Shown one piece after another: positions 1-7,708 of a stretch of 19,663 nucleotides of DNA (positions within the stretch are counted from its first letter, which is position 1; each line of letters begins with the position of its first letter). The translations under genes and the position numbers were made by a program. The notes under the pieces are model-generated. The model saw nothing but the letters and a program-made list of their open reading frames with translations, was not told the origin of the DNA and did not search any database. Source of the DNA: Bacillota bacterium (GTDB lineage Bacteria; Bacillota; Clostridia; Lachnospirales; Lachnospiraceae); contig JAEZHX010000211.1 of the NCBI GenBank assembly GCA_023436765.1, positions 1-19,663 on the forward strand, written 5' to 3'.

Positions 1-1199
1 CAACCGTTGATATTACCCTTATCCGCTTGAATTGTCCATCTGACCGGAATCCCCTTCTGTACGGTAATCGGCTGATAACGCCCGGAAGCCAAGGTGGTGG
101 TAATCGTCTGAACTCCATCCTCTATTACAGCTACATTGCTATTTTGCGAACCTTTTACAGCTCCCACGGAACCCATCATGGAGCCTAAACTGATTCCGGA
201 TAAGCTGGTACCGTTATTAAGCATGAACACACCCATGATCAGTACGAGCACCGCTCCGGCAGTCATCATCTTTTTCGTGAATTTCCTGCTTAATAAGGAG
301 CTGATTGCACCAAAGGCAAGCATCAGAGGGACGGTGCCGATGCTGAACAGGAACATGGAGATTGCACCCTGGATCGGGCTGCCGGTGGACAGCGCATAAA
401 TCTGCATCGCCTGTAAGGGTCCGCAGGGCATCAGGCCGTTTAGAATTCCGACGTATAGCGGACTGTTGCTCTTCTTCTGTTCATAGATTTTTCTTGCGAA
501 TATCTTCGGCATTCTAGGGTTTAATTTCTTTAATACCGGGAAAACATTCAGCATATTCAGCCCCATGATCACCATAAAGACTCCGGCAATGATCTGCAGA
601 ATTCCCTTGAAGCTTCCGGACAGACTTACGACTGAGCCAAATGCACCAACGATTCCGCCGATTACGGTGTAGGAAATCACACGTCCAATGTTGTACATAA
701 CACTGGGCCTAAGGGCACCGAATCTACTTGCACCCATTGAAGCATCCTGCTTCGGTACACACTGGGAAAGGCAGATACCGCTACACATCGCAGCACAGTG
801 GACAGAGGTCAGGATACCGATGAGAAACAGCATTCCATAGCCCATCCCCTCTTTCGCGAGCGGGAAGTTATAAAAGATATGAAATAAGCCAAATCTCTTC
901 GCTAGCATATAGACGGCAAAAATGATGACAGCGATTCCAATCAGATTTGTGAGATCAAACTTATTGTTTACTGTTTCCTGATATCGTCTCTTAATCCTGT
1001 AATCCAAAGCCTCAATGATCTGCTCAATCTCTTCTAAGTTAATCGCCTCAGGCTGAAAGGTAACAATGGCCAGCCCATTCGTATAGCTTACTTCAGCACT
1101 TTCAACCCCCGGTGTGACGGAAAGCGTATGCTGAATTCTGTTCTCACAGCTTACACAGGTCATACCCTCAATCAGGATTGTCTTCTTGATGATTGACAT
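1..1199 (-). CDS. HMA / SafE-UreH-like membrane / cupredoxin-like fusion, probable copper-handling protein (3' end outside window)
   Basis: I translated this gene by hand; about 399 residues are inside the window and the C-terminus runs off position 1. Residues 1-70 form a heavy-metal-associated domain with GMTCVSC (Cys15, Cys18). A cytoplasmic linker and a first membrane helix follow (IGIAVIIFAVYML). Next comes a multi-helix SafE/UreH/DsbD-like core with the paired cysteine motifs SVHCAAMCSGIC and NGLMPCGPLQAMQ, which are typical of this family. The last visible part (ITVQKGIPVRWTIQ) resembles the start of a cupredoxin fold, after an Asn/Ser-rich linker. In this family the HMA and cupredoxin parts suggest Cu(I)/Ag(I) binding and transfer across the membrane; transport direction is unknown and the metal is inferred. 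The start is ATG at 1199, preceded by GGAGG at the right spacing. No copper-repressor operator was recognised upstream. Confidence 0.85.
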   Translation of the reverse strand, partial: MSIIKKTILIEGMTCVSCENRIQHTLSVTPGVESAEVSYTNGLAIVTFQPEAINLEEIEQIIEALDYRIKRRYQETVNNKFDLTNLIGIAVIIFAVYMLAKRFGLFHIFYNFPLAKEGMGYGMLFLIGILTSVHCAAMCSGICLSQCVPKQDASMGASRFGALRPSVMYNIGRVISYTVIGGIVGAFGSVVSLSGSFKGILQIIAGVFMVIMGLNMLNVFPVLKKLNPRMPKIFARKIYEQKKSNSPLYVGILNGLMPCGPLQAMQIYALSTGSPIQGAISMFLFSIGTVPLMLAFGAISSLLSRKFTKKMMTAGAVLVLIMGVFMLNNGTSLSGISLGSMMGSVGAVKGSQNSNVAVIEDGVQTITTTLASGRYQPITVQKGIPVRWTIQADKGNING

Positions 1200-1216
1200 T
1201 GGGTTCCTCCTATTTC

Positions 1217-1247
1217 TTCTTTTCTTACTTCTTTTCTTACTTCTTTC
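1217..1247. repeat. 12-bp pyrimidine-rich direct repeat in the leader of the HMA/SafE gene
   Basis: TTCTTTTCTTAC occurs twice head to tail (1217-1228 and 1229-1240), followed by a partial third copy. In the minus-strand mRNA this is an A/G-only stretch a few bases upstream of the GGAGG ribosome binding site. It may act as an unstructured, purine-rich translation enhancer or may be simple slippage; the function is unknown. Confidence 0.7.
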
Positions 1248-1325
1248 CTTCTTACCTGTTTCTGTCTCATTCATGCTGAGTTTATCATTCTGTTGTGAAG
1301 ATAATATGGAGAAACCCTGAGTAGA

Positions 1326-1363
1326 GAAAATATAAAAGGACTGCCGCAATAAAGCGGCAGTCC
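1326..1363 (-). terminator. Rho-independent terminator of gdhA
   Basis: A perfect 10-bp stem, GGACTGCCGC (1338-1347) with GCGGCAGTCC (1354-1363), has a 6-nt loop. On the minus strand it is followed by a T-rich run (TTTTATATTTTC). It lies about 30 bases past the gdhA stop and before the next minus-strand gene, so that gene probably has its own promoter. Confidence 0.9.
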
Positions 1364-1391
1364 CATTGATTACATTGTATCAATATATATT

Positions 1392-2726
1392 CTACCAGAT
1401 ACCCTGAGCCAGCATAGCAGTAGCAACCTTCTCAAAGCCCGCAATGTTAGCGCCAACCACATAGTTACCGGCTGCGTTGTATCTCTTCGCAGCATCATCC
1501 ATATTGTGGAAGATATTAACCATAATCTGCTTCAGCTTAGCATCAACCTCTTCAAAGGTCCAGCTCAGTCTCTCGCTGTTCTGTGTCATCTCAAGTGCTG
1601 ATGTAGCAACACCGCCGGCGTTAGCAGCCTTACCGGGAGCAAATAATACGCCGTTCTTAATTAAGTACTCGGTAGCTTCCAGAGTGGTAGGCATATTAGC
1701 GCCTTCCGCTACTGCGAGGCAGCCGTTAGCAACCAGAACCTTAGCATCCTCTATCAGAAGCTCGTTCTGTGTAGCACAAGGAAGAGCGATATCGCACTTC
1801 ACGGTCCATACACCCCTGCCCTCATGATACTCAGAGTTCGGTCTGTACTTCTTGTACTCAGTCAGTCTTGCACGCTTCACTTCCTTAATCTCCTGTAAAG
1901 CTGCAACATCAATGCCCTCCGGATCATAAACCCAACCGTTGGAATCACTGCAGGTCACACACTTAGCACCTAACTGGTGAGCCTTCTGGATTGCATAGAT
2001 GGCTACGTTACCGGAACCGGATACTGTAGCAATCTTGCCCTTGATGTCCTTGCCATTACACTTTAACATCTCTTCAACAAGATATAATAAGCCATAGCCG
2101 GTAGCTTCTGTTCTTGCAAGGGATCCGCCGTAGGTTAAGCCTTTACCGGTCAGTACACCTTCATAGGTTCCTTTGATTTTCTTGAACTGGCCGTACATAT
2201 AGCCGATTTCTCTTCCGCCGGTACCGATATCACCTGCAGGAACATCTACATCAGCTCCGATATATTTATAAAGCTCTGTGATAAAGCTTGTGCAGAATGC
2301 TAATACTTCACGGTCAGACTTACCCTTCGGATCAAAGTCGGAACCACCCTTGCCGCCGCCGATCGGAAGACCGGTCAGGGAATTCTTGAAGATCTGCTCA
2401 AAGCCTAAGAATTTGATAATACCAATGTTAACGGAAGGATGAAGACGTAAGCCGCCCTTGTACGGTCCGATTGCATTGTTGAACTGTACACGGTAACCGG
2501 TATTCACCTGCACCTTACCTTTGTCATCTACCCAGGGAACTCTGAATTTAATCTGTCTGTCGGGCTCTACGAGTCTTTCAAGAAGAGCCTCTCTTCTGAA
2601 CTTTTCTTCGTTCGCATCAACAACTGCTCTTAAGGATTCCAGAACTTCCTTGACTGCCTGATGAAATTCTGGCTCGGCCGGGTTTTTTTTCACCACTAAC
2701 TCAATAACCTCATCAACGTATCCCAT
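1392..2726 (-). CDS. gdhA: NADP-type glutamate dehydrogenase
   Basis: This 444-residue enzyme is the size of hexameric bacterial glutamate dehydrogenases, which interconvert 2-oxoglutarate plus ammonia and glutamate in the cytoplasm. The substrate domain shows K90 in GPYKGGLR and the signature PIGGGKGGSDF with the catalytic lysine K126. D166 lies in PAGDIGTGGREIG. The Rossmann part carries SGSGNVA (about 236-242), followed by CSDSNG at about 259-264; the SDS pattern resembles the E. coli NADP enzyme more than the NAD-specific Clostridium symbiosum enzyme, so NADPH-linked assimilation is the likelier role (inference). ATG at 2726 is preceded by AAAGGAG. It is monocistronic: it has its own strong promoter upstream and a hairpin terminator downstream. 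The leader of roughly 77 nt holds two homopolymer U tracts. Confidence 0.96.
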   Translation of the reverse strand: MGYVDEVIELVVKKNPAEPEFHQAVKEVLESLRAVVDANEEKFRREALLERLVEPDRQIKFRVPWVDDKGKVQVNTGYRVQFNNAIGPYKGGLRLHPSVNIGIIKFLGFEQIFKNSLTGLPIGGGKGGSDFDPKGKSDREVLAFCTSFITELYKYIGADVDVPAGDIGTGGREIGYMYGQFKKIKGTYEGVLTGKGLTYGGSLARTEATGYGLLYLVEEMLKCNGKDIKGKIATVSGSGNVAIYAIQKAHQLGAKCVTCSDSNGWVYDPEGIDVAALQEIKEVKRARLTEYKKYRPNSEYHEGRGVWTVKCDIALPCATQNELLIEDAKVLVANGCLAVAEGANMPTTLEATEYLIKNGVLFAPGKAANAGGVATSALEMTQNSERLSWTFEEVDAKLKQIMVNIFHNMDDAAKRYNAAGNYVVGANIAGFEKVATAMLAQGIW

Positions 2727-2809
2727 AATTTAATCTCCTTTGATTAAAAATGATTACAAAAAAAAAGGTGCACAAAAAAAACAAATGCCCCTTTGTATTT
2801 GCTTTTTTC

Positions 2810-2838
2810 ATTATATATGGCTTATCCATATAATGCAA
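2810..2838 (-). promoter_or_regulatory. Sigma-A-type promoter of gdhA
   Basis: On the minus strand, -35 TTGCAT (2833-2838), a 17-bp spacer and -10 TATAAT (2810-2815) fit the housekeeping consensus well. Transcription would start near 2803, leaving a leader of about 77 nt containing U8 (2774-2781) and U9 (2758-2766) runs. Confidence 0.75.
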
Positions 2839-2900
2839 GCTATTTTTATAATATTAATTCATCCTGTGCGAATAAATATTAACTATATACCTTTCACACT

Positions 2901-2936
2901 TCACCTAATAATATCGTTTCACCTAATAATATCGTT
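2901..2936. repeat. Perfect 18-bp tandem duplication between gdhA and rqcH
   Basis: The unit TCACCTAATAATATCGTT is present twice without a gap (2901-2918, 2919-2936). It lies upstream of both divergent promoters in the AT-rich 363-bp gap between gdhA and rqcH. It could be a duplicated protein-binding site or a recent slippage event. Apart from this repeat and the two promoters I see nothing else in the gap. Confidence 0.85.
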
Positions 2937-2996
2937 TACTTTTCATACAATAATATACCGACGATTAATAAAAGGGTATTCTTTTCAAAAGGGATA

Positions 2997-3005
2997 TGCT
3001 ATAAT
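2997..3005 (+). promoter_or_regulatory. Extended -10 promoter upstream of rqcH
   Basis: TGCTATAAT is a perfect extended -10 (TGnTATAAT). The -35 region 17 bp upstream (TATTCT) is poor, which is usual for extended -10 promoters. A transcript would start near 3012, leaving a leader of roughly 78 nt before rqcH. Confidence 0.6.
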
Positions 3006-3089
3006 TCATGAAACGAACAAGTTTTTTGTAAATATACCTGCTTTTCAGTTTACTATCTTGAGTTACAGGTATAAGGAGGTTACTTTCAC

Positions 3090-4862
3090 ATGGCTTTGGA
3101 TGGCATAGTAATTGCTAATGTAATAGAGGAACTGCGTACTGCACTGCTGGGGGGAAGAATCAATAAAATTGCACAGCCTGAGAAGGATGAATTGCTTCTG
3201 ACTGTCAAGGGGAACGAGAGGGAGCCTTATAAGCTGCTGCTTTCCGCCGGGGCGGGATTACCCCTAATTTACCTGACAGAGCATAATAAACCAAGTCCTA
3301 TGACGGCTCCGAATTTCTGTATGCTGTTAAGAAAGCACTTAAACAGCGCTAAGATCCTGGATATTACCCAACCGGGTCTGGAGCGTATCGTTAATTTCAA
3401 GATAGAGCATATGGATGAGCTGGGCGATCTTAAAATCAAATATTTAATTGTCGAGCTGATGGGTAAACACAGTAATATCATCTTCTGTGACGAGAGTATG
3501 GTGATCATCGACAGCATCAAGCGAATCAATCAGTTTGTCAGTTCAGTAAGAGAGGTCCTTCCCGGAAGGAATTACTTTATTCCCGAAACCACGGAGAAGC
3601 AGGATCCATTGAAAATTAATTACGAGACCTTTCACGACTCGGTATTAGGAAAACCCTTACCGATCGGTAAGGCTATATACAACAGTCTGACAGGCATCAG
3701 TCCCTTGATCGCGAATGAAATCTGCTGCAGGGCATCGATTGATGCGGGCGAATCCACCTCGGTCCTAAATGATACGATAGGCTTTCATCTCTTCCGTACC
3801 TTTGAACGGCTGATGGAGGAGGTGAAGGAGGCACATTTCTCACCTAACATCGTCCTGAAGGAGGGCACCCCCATAGAATTCTCCAGTGTTCCTCTGGTCT
3901 GTTATGAGGGTAGCGAGGTTCAGAGCTTCACTTCTGTCTCTGCGATGCTGGAGGCTTATTACGCAACGAAGAATACGGTAACCAGGAACCGGCAGAAATC
4001 CGCTGATCTCAGGAAGGTTGTGGCGAATGCCATTGACCGGTCCAGTAAGAAATATGACCTTCAGTTGAAGCAGCTGAAGGACACGGAGAAACGGGATAAA
4101 TTTAAGATCTACGGTGAACTGATTACAACCTACGGTTATACACTGGAGCCCGGGGCTAAGGAGCTTACTGCCCTGAACTATTATGATAATGAAGAAATCA
4201 CGATCCCCCTGGATCCGACGATGACTCCTATAGAAAATGCGAAGCATTATTTTGAGAAATATTCGAAATTAAAGCGTACCTTCGATGCTCTGACCTCCCT
4301 GATTAAAGAGACCGAGGAGGAGCTTACTCACCTGGATTCAATCCGTACCGCACTGGATATTGCATCGGATGAAAATGATCTGTCCGAGCTGAAGAGAGAA
4401 TTAATGGAGTTTGGGTATATCAAACGGAAGCATATTGATCGGACCGGTAAGCCTGTTGCGAAAATCAACCCCAAGAAAGCATCACCGAAAAGCAAGCCGC
4501 TGCATTATCTCTCCTCGGATGGCTTTCATATCTATGTCGGCAAGAATAATTTCCAGAACGATGAGCTCACCTTTCAATTTGCTGAGGGCGGTGACTGGTG
4601 GTTCCATGCGAAGAAGCTGCCCGGGTCCCATGTCATTGTTAAGGCCGGTGGCGCCCAGCTGCCGGACCGGACCTTCGAGGAAGCCGGCCGTCTGGCTGCC
4701 CATTATTCCGGTGCGAAGGATGCCGATAAGGTAGAGATTGATTATACGCTCCGTAAGAATGTCAAGAAGCCCACCGGCGGAAAGCCGGGCTTTGTAGTAT
4801 ATTATACGAATTATTCCCTGCTGTCCGGAACAGATATTACCGGAATCACACAAATCAGCTAG
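3090..4862 (+). CDS. rqcH: NFACT-family ribosome quality control protein RqcH (Rqc2/NEMF homologue)
   Basis: At 590 residues this matches the bacterial RqcH/FbpA family. These proteins bind stalled 50S subunits with peptidyl-tRNA and recruit tRNA-Ala to add C-terminal alanine tails to incomplete chains. The N-terminal NFACT-N domain starts MALDGIVIANVIEEL. Two charged helical stretches (about 295-345 and 385-445) look like the coiled-coil arms. The NFACT-R domain at about 470-575 has the family signature WWFHAKKLPGSHVIV. The conserved Asp-Arg pair of the family appears here as Glu98-Arg99 (GLERIVNF), a conservative change. AAGGAGG ten bases before ATG 3090 fixes the start. The family was formerly annotated as fibronectin-binding; a cytoplasmic ribosome role is far more likely because there is no signal peptide. 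Confidence 0.95.
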   Translation: MALDGIVIANVIEELRTALLGGRINKIAQPEKDELLLTVKGNEREPYKLLLSAGAGLPLIYLTEHNKPSPMTAPNFCMLLRKHLNSAKILDITQPGLERIVNFKIEHMDELGDLKIKYLIVELMGKHSNIIFCDESMVIIDSIKRINQFVSSVREVLPGRNYFIPETTEKQDPLKINYETFHDSVLGKPLPIGKAIYNSLTGISPLIANEICCRASIDAGESTSVLNDTIGFHLFRTFERLMEEVKEAHFSPNIVLKEGTPIEFSSVPLVCYEGSEVQSFTSVSAMLEAYYATKNTVTRNRQKSADLRKVVANAIDRSSKKYDLQLKQLKDTEKRDKFKIYGELITTYGYTLEPGAKELTALNYYDNEEITIPLDPTMTPIENAKHYFEKYSKLKRTFDALTSLIKETEEELTHLDSIRTALDIASDENDLSELKRELMEFGYIKRKHIDRTGKPVAKINPKKASPKSKPLHYLSSDGFHIYVGKNNFQNDELTFQFAEGGDWWFHAKKLPGSHVIVKAGGAQLPDRTFEEAGRLAAHYSGAKDADKVEIDYTLRKNVKKPTGGKPGFVVYYTNYSLLSGTDITGITQIS

Positions 4863-5088
4863 ATATTATCCAGCAATTGCCTATGGAGCTTCTGTAGCTG
4901 TCATTGCTATGATGTATGCAAGGGTATATCGATCCTATATTGTAAAAGAACTTAAGATTAGCGGAAAGGAGCAGTACCGGCAATCATCGGAACGGAATGT
5001 CGGTATAGGGTACATAGAATGCTTATTGCAGATTATCATGTTCATTCTGACTTTTCCAGTGATGGCCTTGCTACCATGGAGCAGATGA
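4798..5088 (+). other. Coding-like, stop-free frame with no clear start between rqcH and the phosphatase gene
   Basis: After the rqcH stop another frame stays open to TGA 5086-5088. From 4864 it reads like protein: a hydrophobic part (AIAYGASVAVIAMMYARV), a charged part (RSYIVKELKISGKEQYRQ), then another hydrophobic part overlapping the start of the phosphatase gene. The first ATGs (4909, 4912) have no ribosome binding site and would give about 59 residues. It may be a remnant of a small membrane-protein gene, a chance frame, or a small gene using a start I cannot identify. I do not recognise a family. Confidence 0.2.
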
Positions 5089-5906
5089 TAGAGAAAGCCA
5101 TCCATCTGGGATTGAAGAGGCTGTGCTTTACAGATCATATGGATTATGACTATCCACAGGTCAGCGATTACAGCTTTGTGTTTGATATGGAGGAGCGTCA
5201 AAGAAAGCTCCTTAAATTAAAGGAAATCTACCATTCAAAGATTGAGCTGCTGTCCGGTGTCGAGCTCGGACTCCAGCCACAGATCAAGGATCGGATGGAG
5301 TCTTTGGTAAAGCAATATCCTCTGGATTTTGTCATCGGTTCCATCCATGTAGTAGATCGTAAGGATCCCTATTTTCCTGAATACTGGACGGATATCACCG
5401 AGGAGGAAGGTATCCGGCGTTATTTCCAGGCAATCATCGATAATGTAAAGCTGTATGGTGGCTTCCACGTCTGCGGACATATTGATTATGTCGTACGATA
5501 TATCCCCACAGCGATTGCATATAAACATGTGCTCAGAGCCGACTTTAGTAATCCGGAGATCGAGCTTCGCCGGAAGGAGGCGTATGAAAAGGTTTATTCC
5601 GTGTATCGCTATGAGAAATATGCCGATCTCCTGGATGAGGTGCTTAAGACACTCCTGGCCCAGGGAAAGGGGATCGAGGTGAACACCTCCGGTTTACGTT
5701 ACGGATTAAAATACACTCATCCGAGGACTGAGGTTTTGAAGCGCTACAGAGAGTTAGGCGGTGAGCTGATTACCATCGGTTCCGACGCCCATGGTCCGGA
5801 ACACCTCGGCTACGATTTTCCGAAGGTGGAGGAGCTGCTGAAGAGTCTGGGTTACCGCTACTATGCTACCTTTGTTCAAGGAAAGCCCGTCATGGAGAAG
5901 TTGTAG
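5019..5906 (+). CDS. Histidinol-phosphatase, PHP (HisJ/HisK-like) family
   Basis: This 295-residue protein is a PHP-domain phosphoesterase of the histidinol-phosphatase type, which removes phosphate from L-histidinol phosphate in the penultimate stage of histidine synthesis. The metal-binding residues of the trinuclear PHP site are in order: H7 and H9 (YHVHSD), H40 (TDH), E82 (GVELG), H110 (SIH), H154 (CGHID), D256 and H258 (GSDAHG). It stands apart from other his genes, as this family often does in Clostridia. The ATG at 5019 has only a weak AGGG-like ribosome binding site; no other in-frame start exists after the upstream stop at 4959-4961. A better AAAGGAG at 4965 is too far away. Related PHP phosphoesterases act on other substrates, so the exact substrate is family-based inference. 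Confidence 0.85.
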   Translation: MLIADYHVHSDFSSDGLATMEQMIEKAIHLGLKRLCFTDHMDYDYPQVSDYSFVFDMEERQRKLLKLKEIYHSKIELLSGVELGLQPQIKDRMESLVKQYPLDFVIGSIHVVDRKDPYFPEYWTDITEEEGIRRYFQAIIDNVKLYGGFHVCGHIDYVVRYIPTAIAYKHVLRADFSNPEIELRRKEAYEKVYSVYRYEKYADLLDEVLKTLLAQGKGIEVNTSGLRYGLKYTHPRTEVLKRYRELGGELITIGSDAHGPEHLGYDFPKVEELLKSLGYRYYATFVQGKPVMEKL

Positions 5907-5963
5907 ACATCATACCTTATGCATTCAAAAAATATCCGTTTTTCAGACATACATATAGAACTT

Positions 5964-6008
5964 AAGCCAAGTAAACAGATCGTTTGTTCACTTGGCTTAT
6001 TTTATTAT
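5964..6008 (+). terminator. Terminator after the histidinol-phosphatase gene
   Basis: AAGCCAAGT (5964-5972) pairs with ACTTGGCTT (5990-5998). The stem extends after one mismatch through AACA/TGTT, and is followed on the plus strand by ATTTTATTATG. It sits between convergent genes (mnmA ends at 6055), but the T-rich side favours plus-strand termination. Confidence 0.8.
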
Positions 6009-6054
6009 GCATAAATATTAATACGTGCGGCGCCCTCAAAATCTTGAATGATGA

Positions 6055-7197
6055 TTACTTTCTTATGATGGTACCACCGCCGACTACATAGTCCCCCTGA
6101 TAGAATACAACTGCCTGTCCGGGTGTAATTGCTCTCTGCGGTTCGTCAAAGATACAAAGCACTTCATCCTGAGCGGTCTTGCGGATCGTACAGGGTGCAC
6201 CCTTGTGGCTATATCGGATCTTTGCTGTAAGCTTAAGCTCACCCTCCAGATCTTCAAATGCCATGAAGTTAAGATGATTTGCATATAGACGGTCAGAGAA
6301 CACATCCTCTGCATTTCCGATGACAACCTCATTGGTTTCCGGCTTTAGCTCCAGAACAAAAACCGGTTGTCCCATTGCAAGATTCAAGCCCTTTCGCTGT
6401 CCGACGGTATAATTGGCCAAGCCCTTATGTTCGCCGAGGATAGTTCCCTTCGTATCAACGAAATAACCGGGAGTCAGTCCATAGGTCACAGCTTTGTCAT
6501 CAATCATATCCCCCTGGCTATTCACCAGTATCCTTCGATTCTGTTCGTCCTTCAGGTATTCGGTAATAAAGCCGGCATAGTCATTGTCCTGGACGAAGCA
6601 TATCTCCTGGCTATCCGGTTTATTCGCCACCGGCAGCCCAAGCTCATGTGCCATCTCCCGGATCTCAGCCTTCGTATAAGCTCCGACCGGCATCAGCGTA
6701 TGCTCCAGCTGGAACTGGGTAAGGTTATATAAGGCATAGGTTTGATCCTTTGTATCAGTAACAGATTTCTTTATTACATATCTTCCGTTATCAAGCCTGG
6801 TAATTCCGGCGTAATGCCCGGTAGCCACATAGTCAGCACCGATACTCAGGGACCTCTGAAGCAAGGACTCCCATTTCACATAACGGTTGCAGGCAATACA
6901 GGGATTCGGTGTTCTAGCCTGAAGATATTCGGAAACGAAATAATCAATGACGCTTTCCTTGAATTCCTGTTTAAAATTCATAACATAGTAAGGGATATCA
7001 AGTGCAGAGGCTACTCTTCTGGCATCCTCAACTGCACTGAGCCCGCAGCACCCACCATTCTCTTCCATGGAGCAGACATCCTCATCCTGCCATATCTGCA
7101 TGGTCACTCCGATGACCTCATAACCCTGTTTCTTTAAAAGGTATGCTGCTACAGAGGAATCCACACCTCCCGACATCCCAACTACGACTTTCTTCAT
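6055..7197 (-). CDS. mnmA: tRNA-specific 2-thiouridylase MnmA
   Basis: MnmA adenylates U34 of tRNA-Lys, -Glu and -Gln and replaces its 2-oxygen with sulfur, giving s2U at the wobble base. This 380-residue protein has the PP-loop SGGVDSS (residues 9-15), the catalytic pair C100 (in NPCIACNR) and C200 (in SQEICFVQD), and the C-terminal barrel ending in YVVGGGTI. An extra cysteine-rich stretch, VCSMEENGGCCG (about 41-52), is present; C100, C103 and C200 plus these give unusually many cysteines near the active site. It lies 19 bp downstream of nifU, last in the iscR-nifS-nifU-mnmA operon, so NifS is the likely sulfur donor (inference from context). ATG 7197 has a CGGAG ribosome binding site. Confidence 0.96.
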   Translation of the reverse strand: MKKVVVGMSGGVDSSVAAYLLKKQGYEVIGVTMQIWQDEDVCSMEENGGCCGLSAVEDARRVASALDIPYYVMNFKQEFKESVIDYFVSEYLQARTPNPCIACNRYVKWESLLQRSLSIGADYVATGHYAGITRLDNGRYVIKKSVTDTKDQTYALYNLTQFQLEHTLMPVGAYTKAEIREMAHELGLPVANKPDSQEICFVQDNDYAGFITEYLKDEQNRRILVNSQGDMIDDKAVTYGLTPGYFVDTKGTILGEHKGLANYTVGQRKGLNLAMGQPVFVLELKPETNEVVIGNAEDVFSDRLYANHLNFMAFEDLEGELKLTAKIRYSHKGAPCTIRKTAQDEVLCIFDEPQRAITPGQAVVFYQGDYVVGGGTIIRK

Positions 7198-7216
7198 TGC
7201 AACTCCGTTCTAAGAC

Positions 7217-7654
7217 TTAATACTCTATCTTTTCTTCCTCTTCACCAATGTCTGATTTCGGCTTCTCCAGACCCTCGATCTTTATGCCCTTCTTTTCTGC
7301 ATAATCCCAGAGAGCTGCATGAATTGCTTCTTCTGCTAATAATGAGCAATGAACCTTCACCGGGGGAAGCCCGTCCAGAGCTTCCATAACAGCCTTATTT
7401 GTGATCTGGAGCGCTTCCTGAACTGTCTTACCCTTAACTAATTCCGTTGCCATACTACTGGTCGCAACAGCTGCTCCGCACCCAAAGGTCTTAAACTTTA
7501 CTTCTCGAATAACACCCTGGTCATCGATATCCAGATACATTCTCATGATATCACCGCACTTCGCATTTCCTACAGTACCGACTCCACTTGCATCTTCTAT
7601 TTCACCCACATTCCTGGGATTTGTAAAATGATCCATTACTTTTTGTGAATACAT
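7217..7654 (-). CDS. nifU: Fe-S cluster scaffold protein NifU/IscU-like
   Basis: The protein is the single U-type scaffold domain on which Fe-S clusters are assembled from iron and sulfur delivered by the cysteine desulfurase. Its three cluster ligands are all present: GNAKCGD with the conserved Asp after Cys, FGCGAA, and VHCSLLAE (C33, C59, C103 from the chosen start). A short acidic tail (SDIGEEEEKIEY) follows. Two ATGs lie at 7660 and 7654. GGAGGA ends directly against the first but is seven bases from the second, so 7654 is preferred, giving 145 residues. It lacks the NifU central ferredoxin and C-terminal Nfu domains, as usual in Clostridia. The gene is 54 bp after nifS from this start and 19 bp before mnmA. 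Confidence 0.94.
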   Translation of the reverse strand: MYSQKVMDHFTNPRNVGEIEDASGVGTVGNAKCGDIMRMYLDIDDQGVIREVKFKTFGCGAAVATSSMATELVKGKTVQEALQITNKAVMEALDGLPPVKVHCSLLAEEAIHAALWDYAEKKGIKIEGLEKPKSDIGEEEEKIEY

Positions 7655-7708
7655 ATTCATTCCTCCATTAACACTTTATCCTGCCGGTTATCTGCCAAGC
7701 CAGTAATA

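Noticed and set aside
136..399. 87-residue plus-strand frame inside the HMA/SafE gene
   Set aside because: It is antisense to a clearly coding membrane protein whose motifs are intact in the minus-strand frame.
2740..3108. 122-residue plus-strand frame upstream of rqcH
   Set aside because: It spans the AT-rich promoter region and the 18-bp repeat, overlaps the rqcH start, has no ribosome binding site and has a composition expected from AT-rich noncoding DNA.
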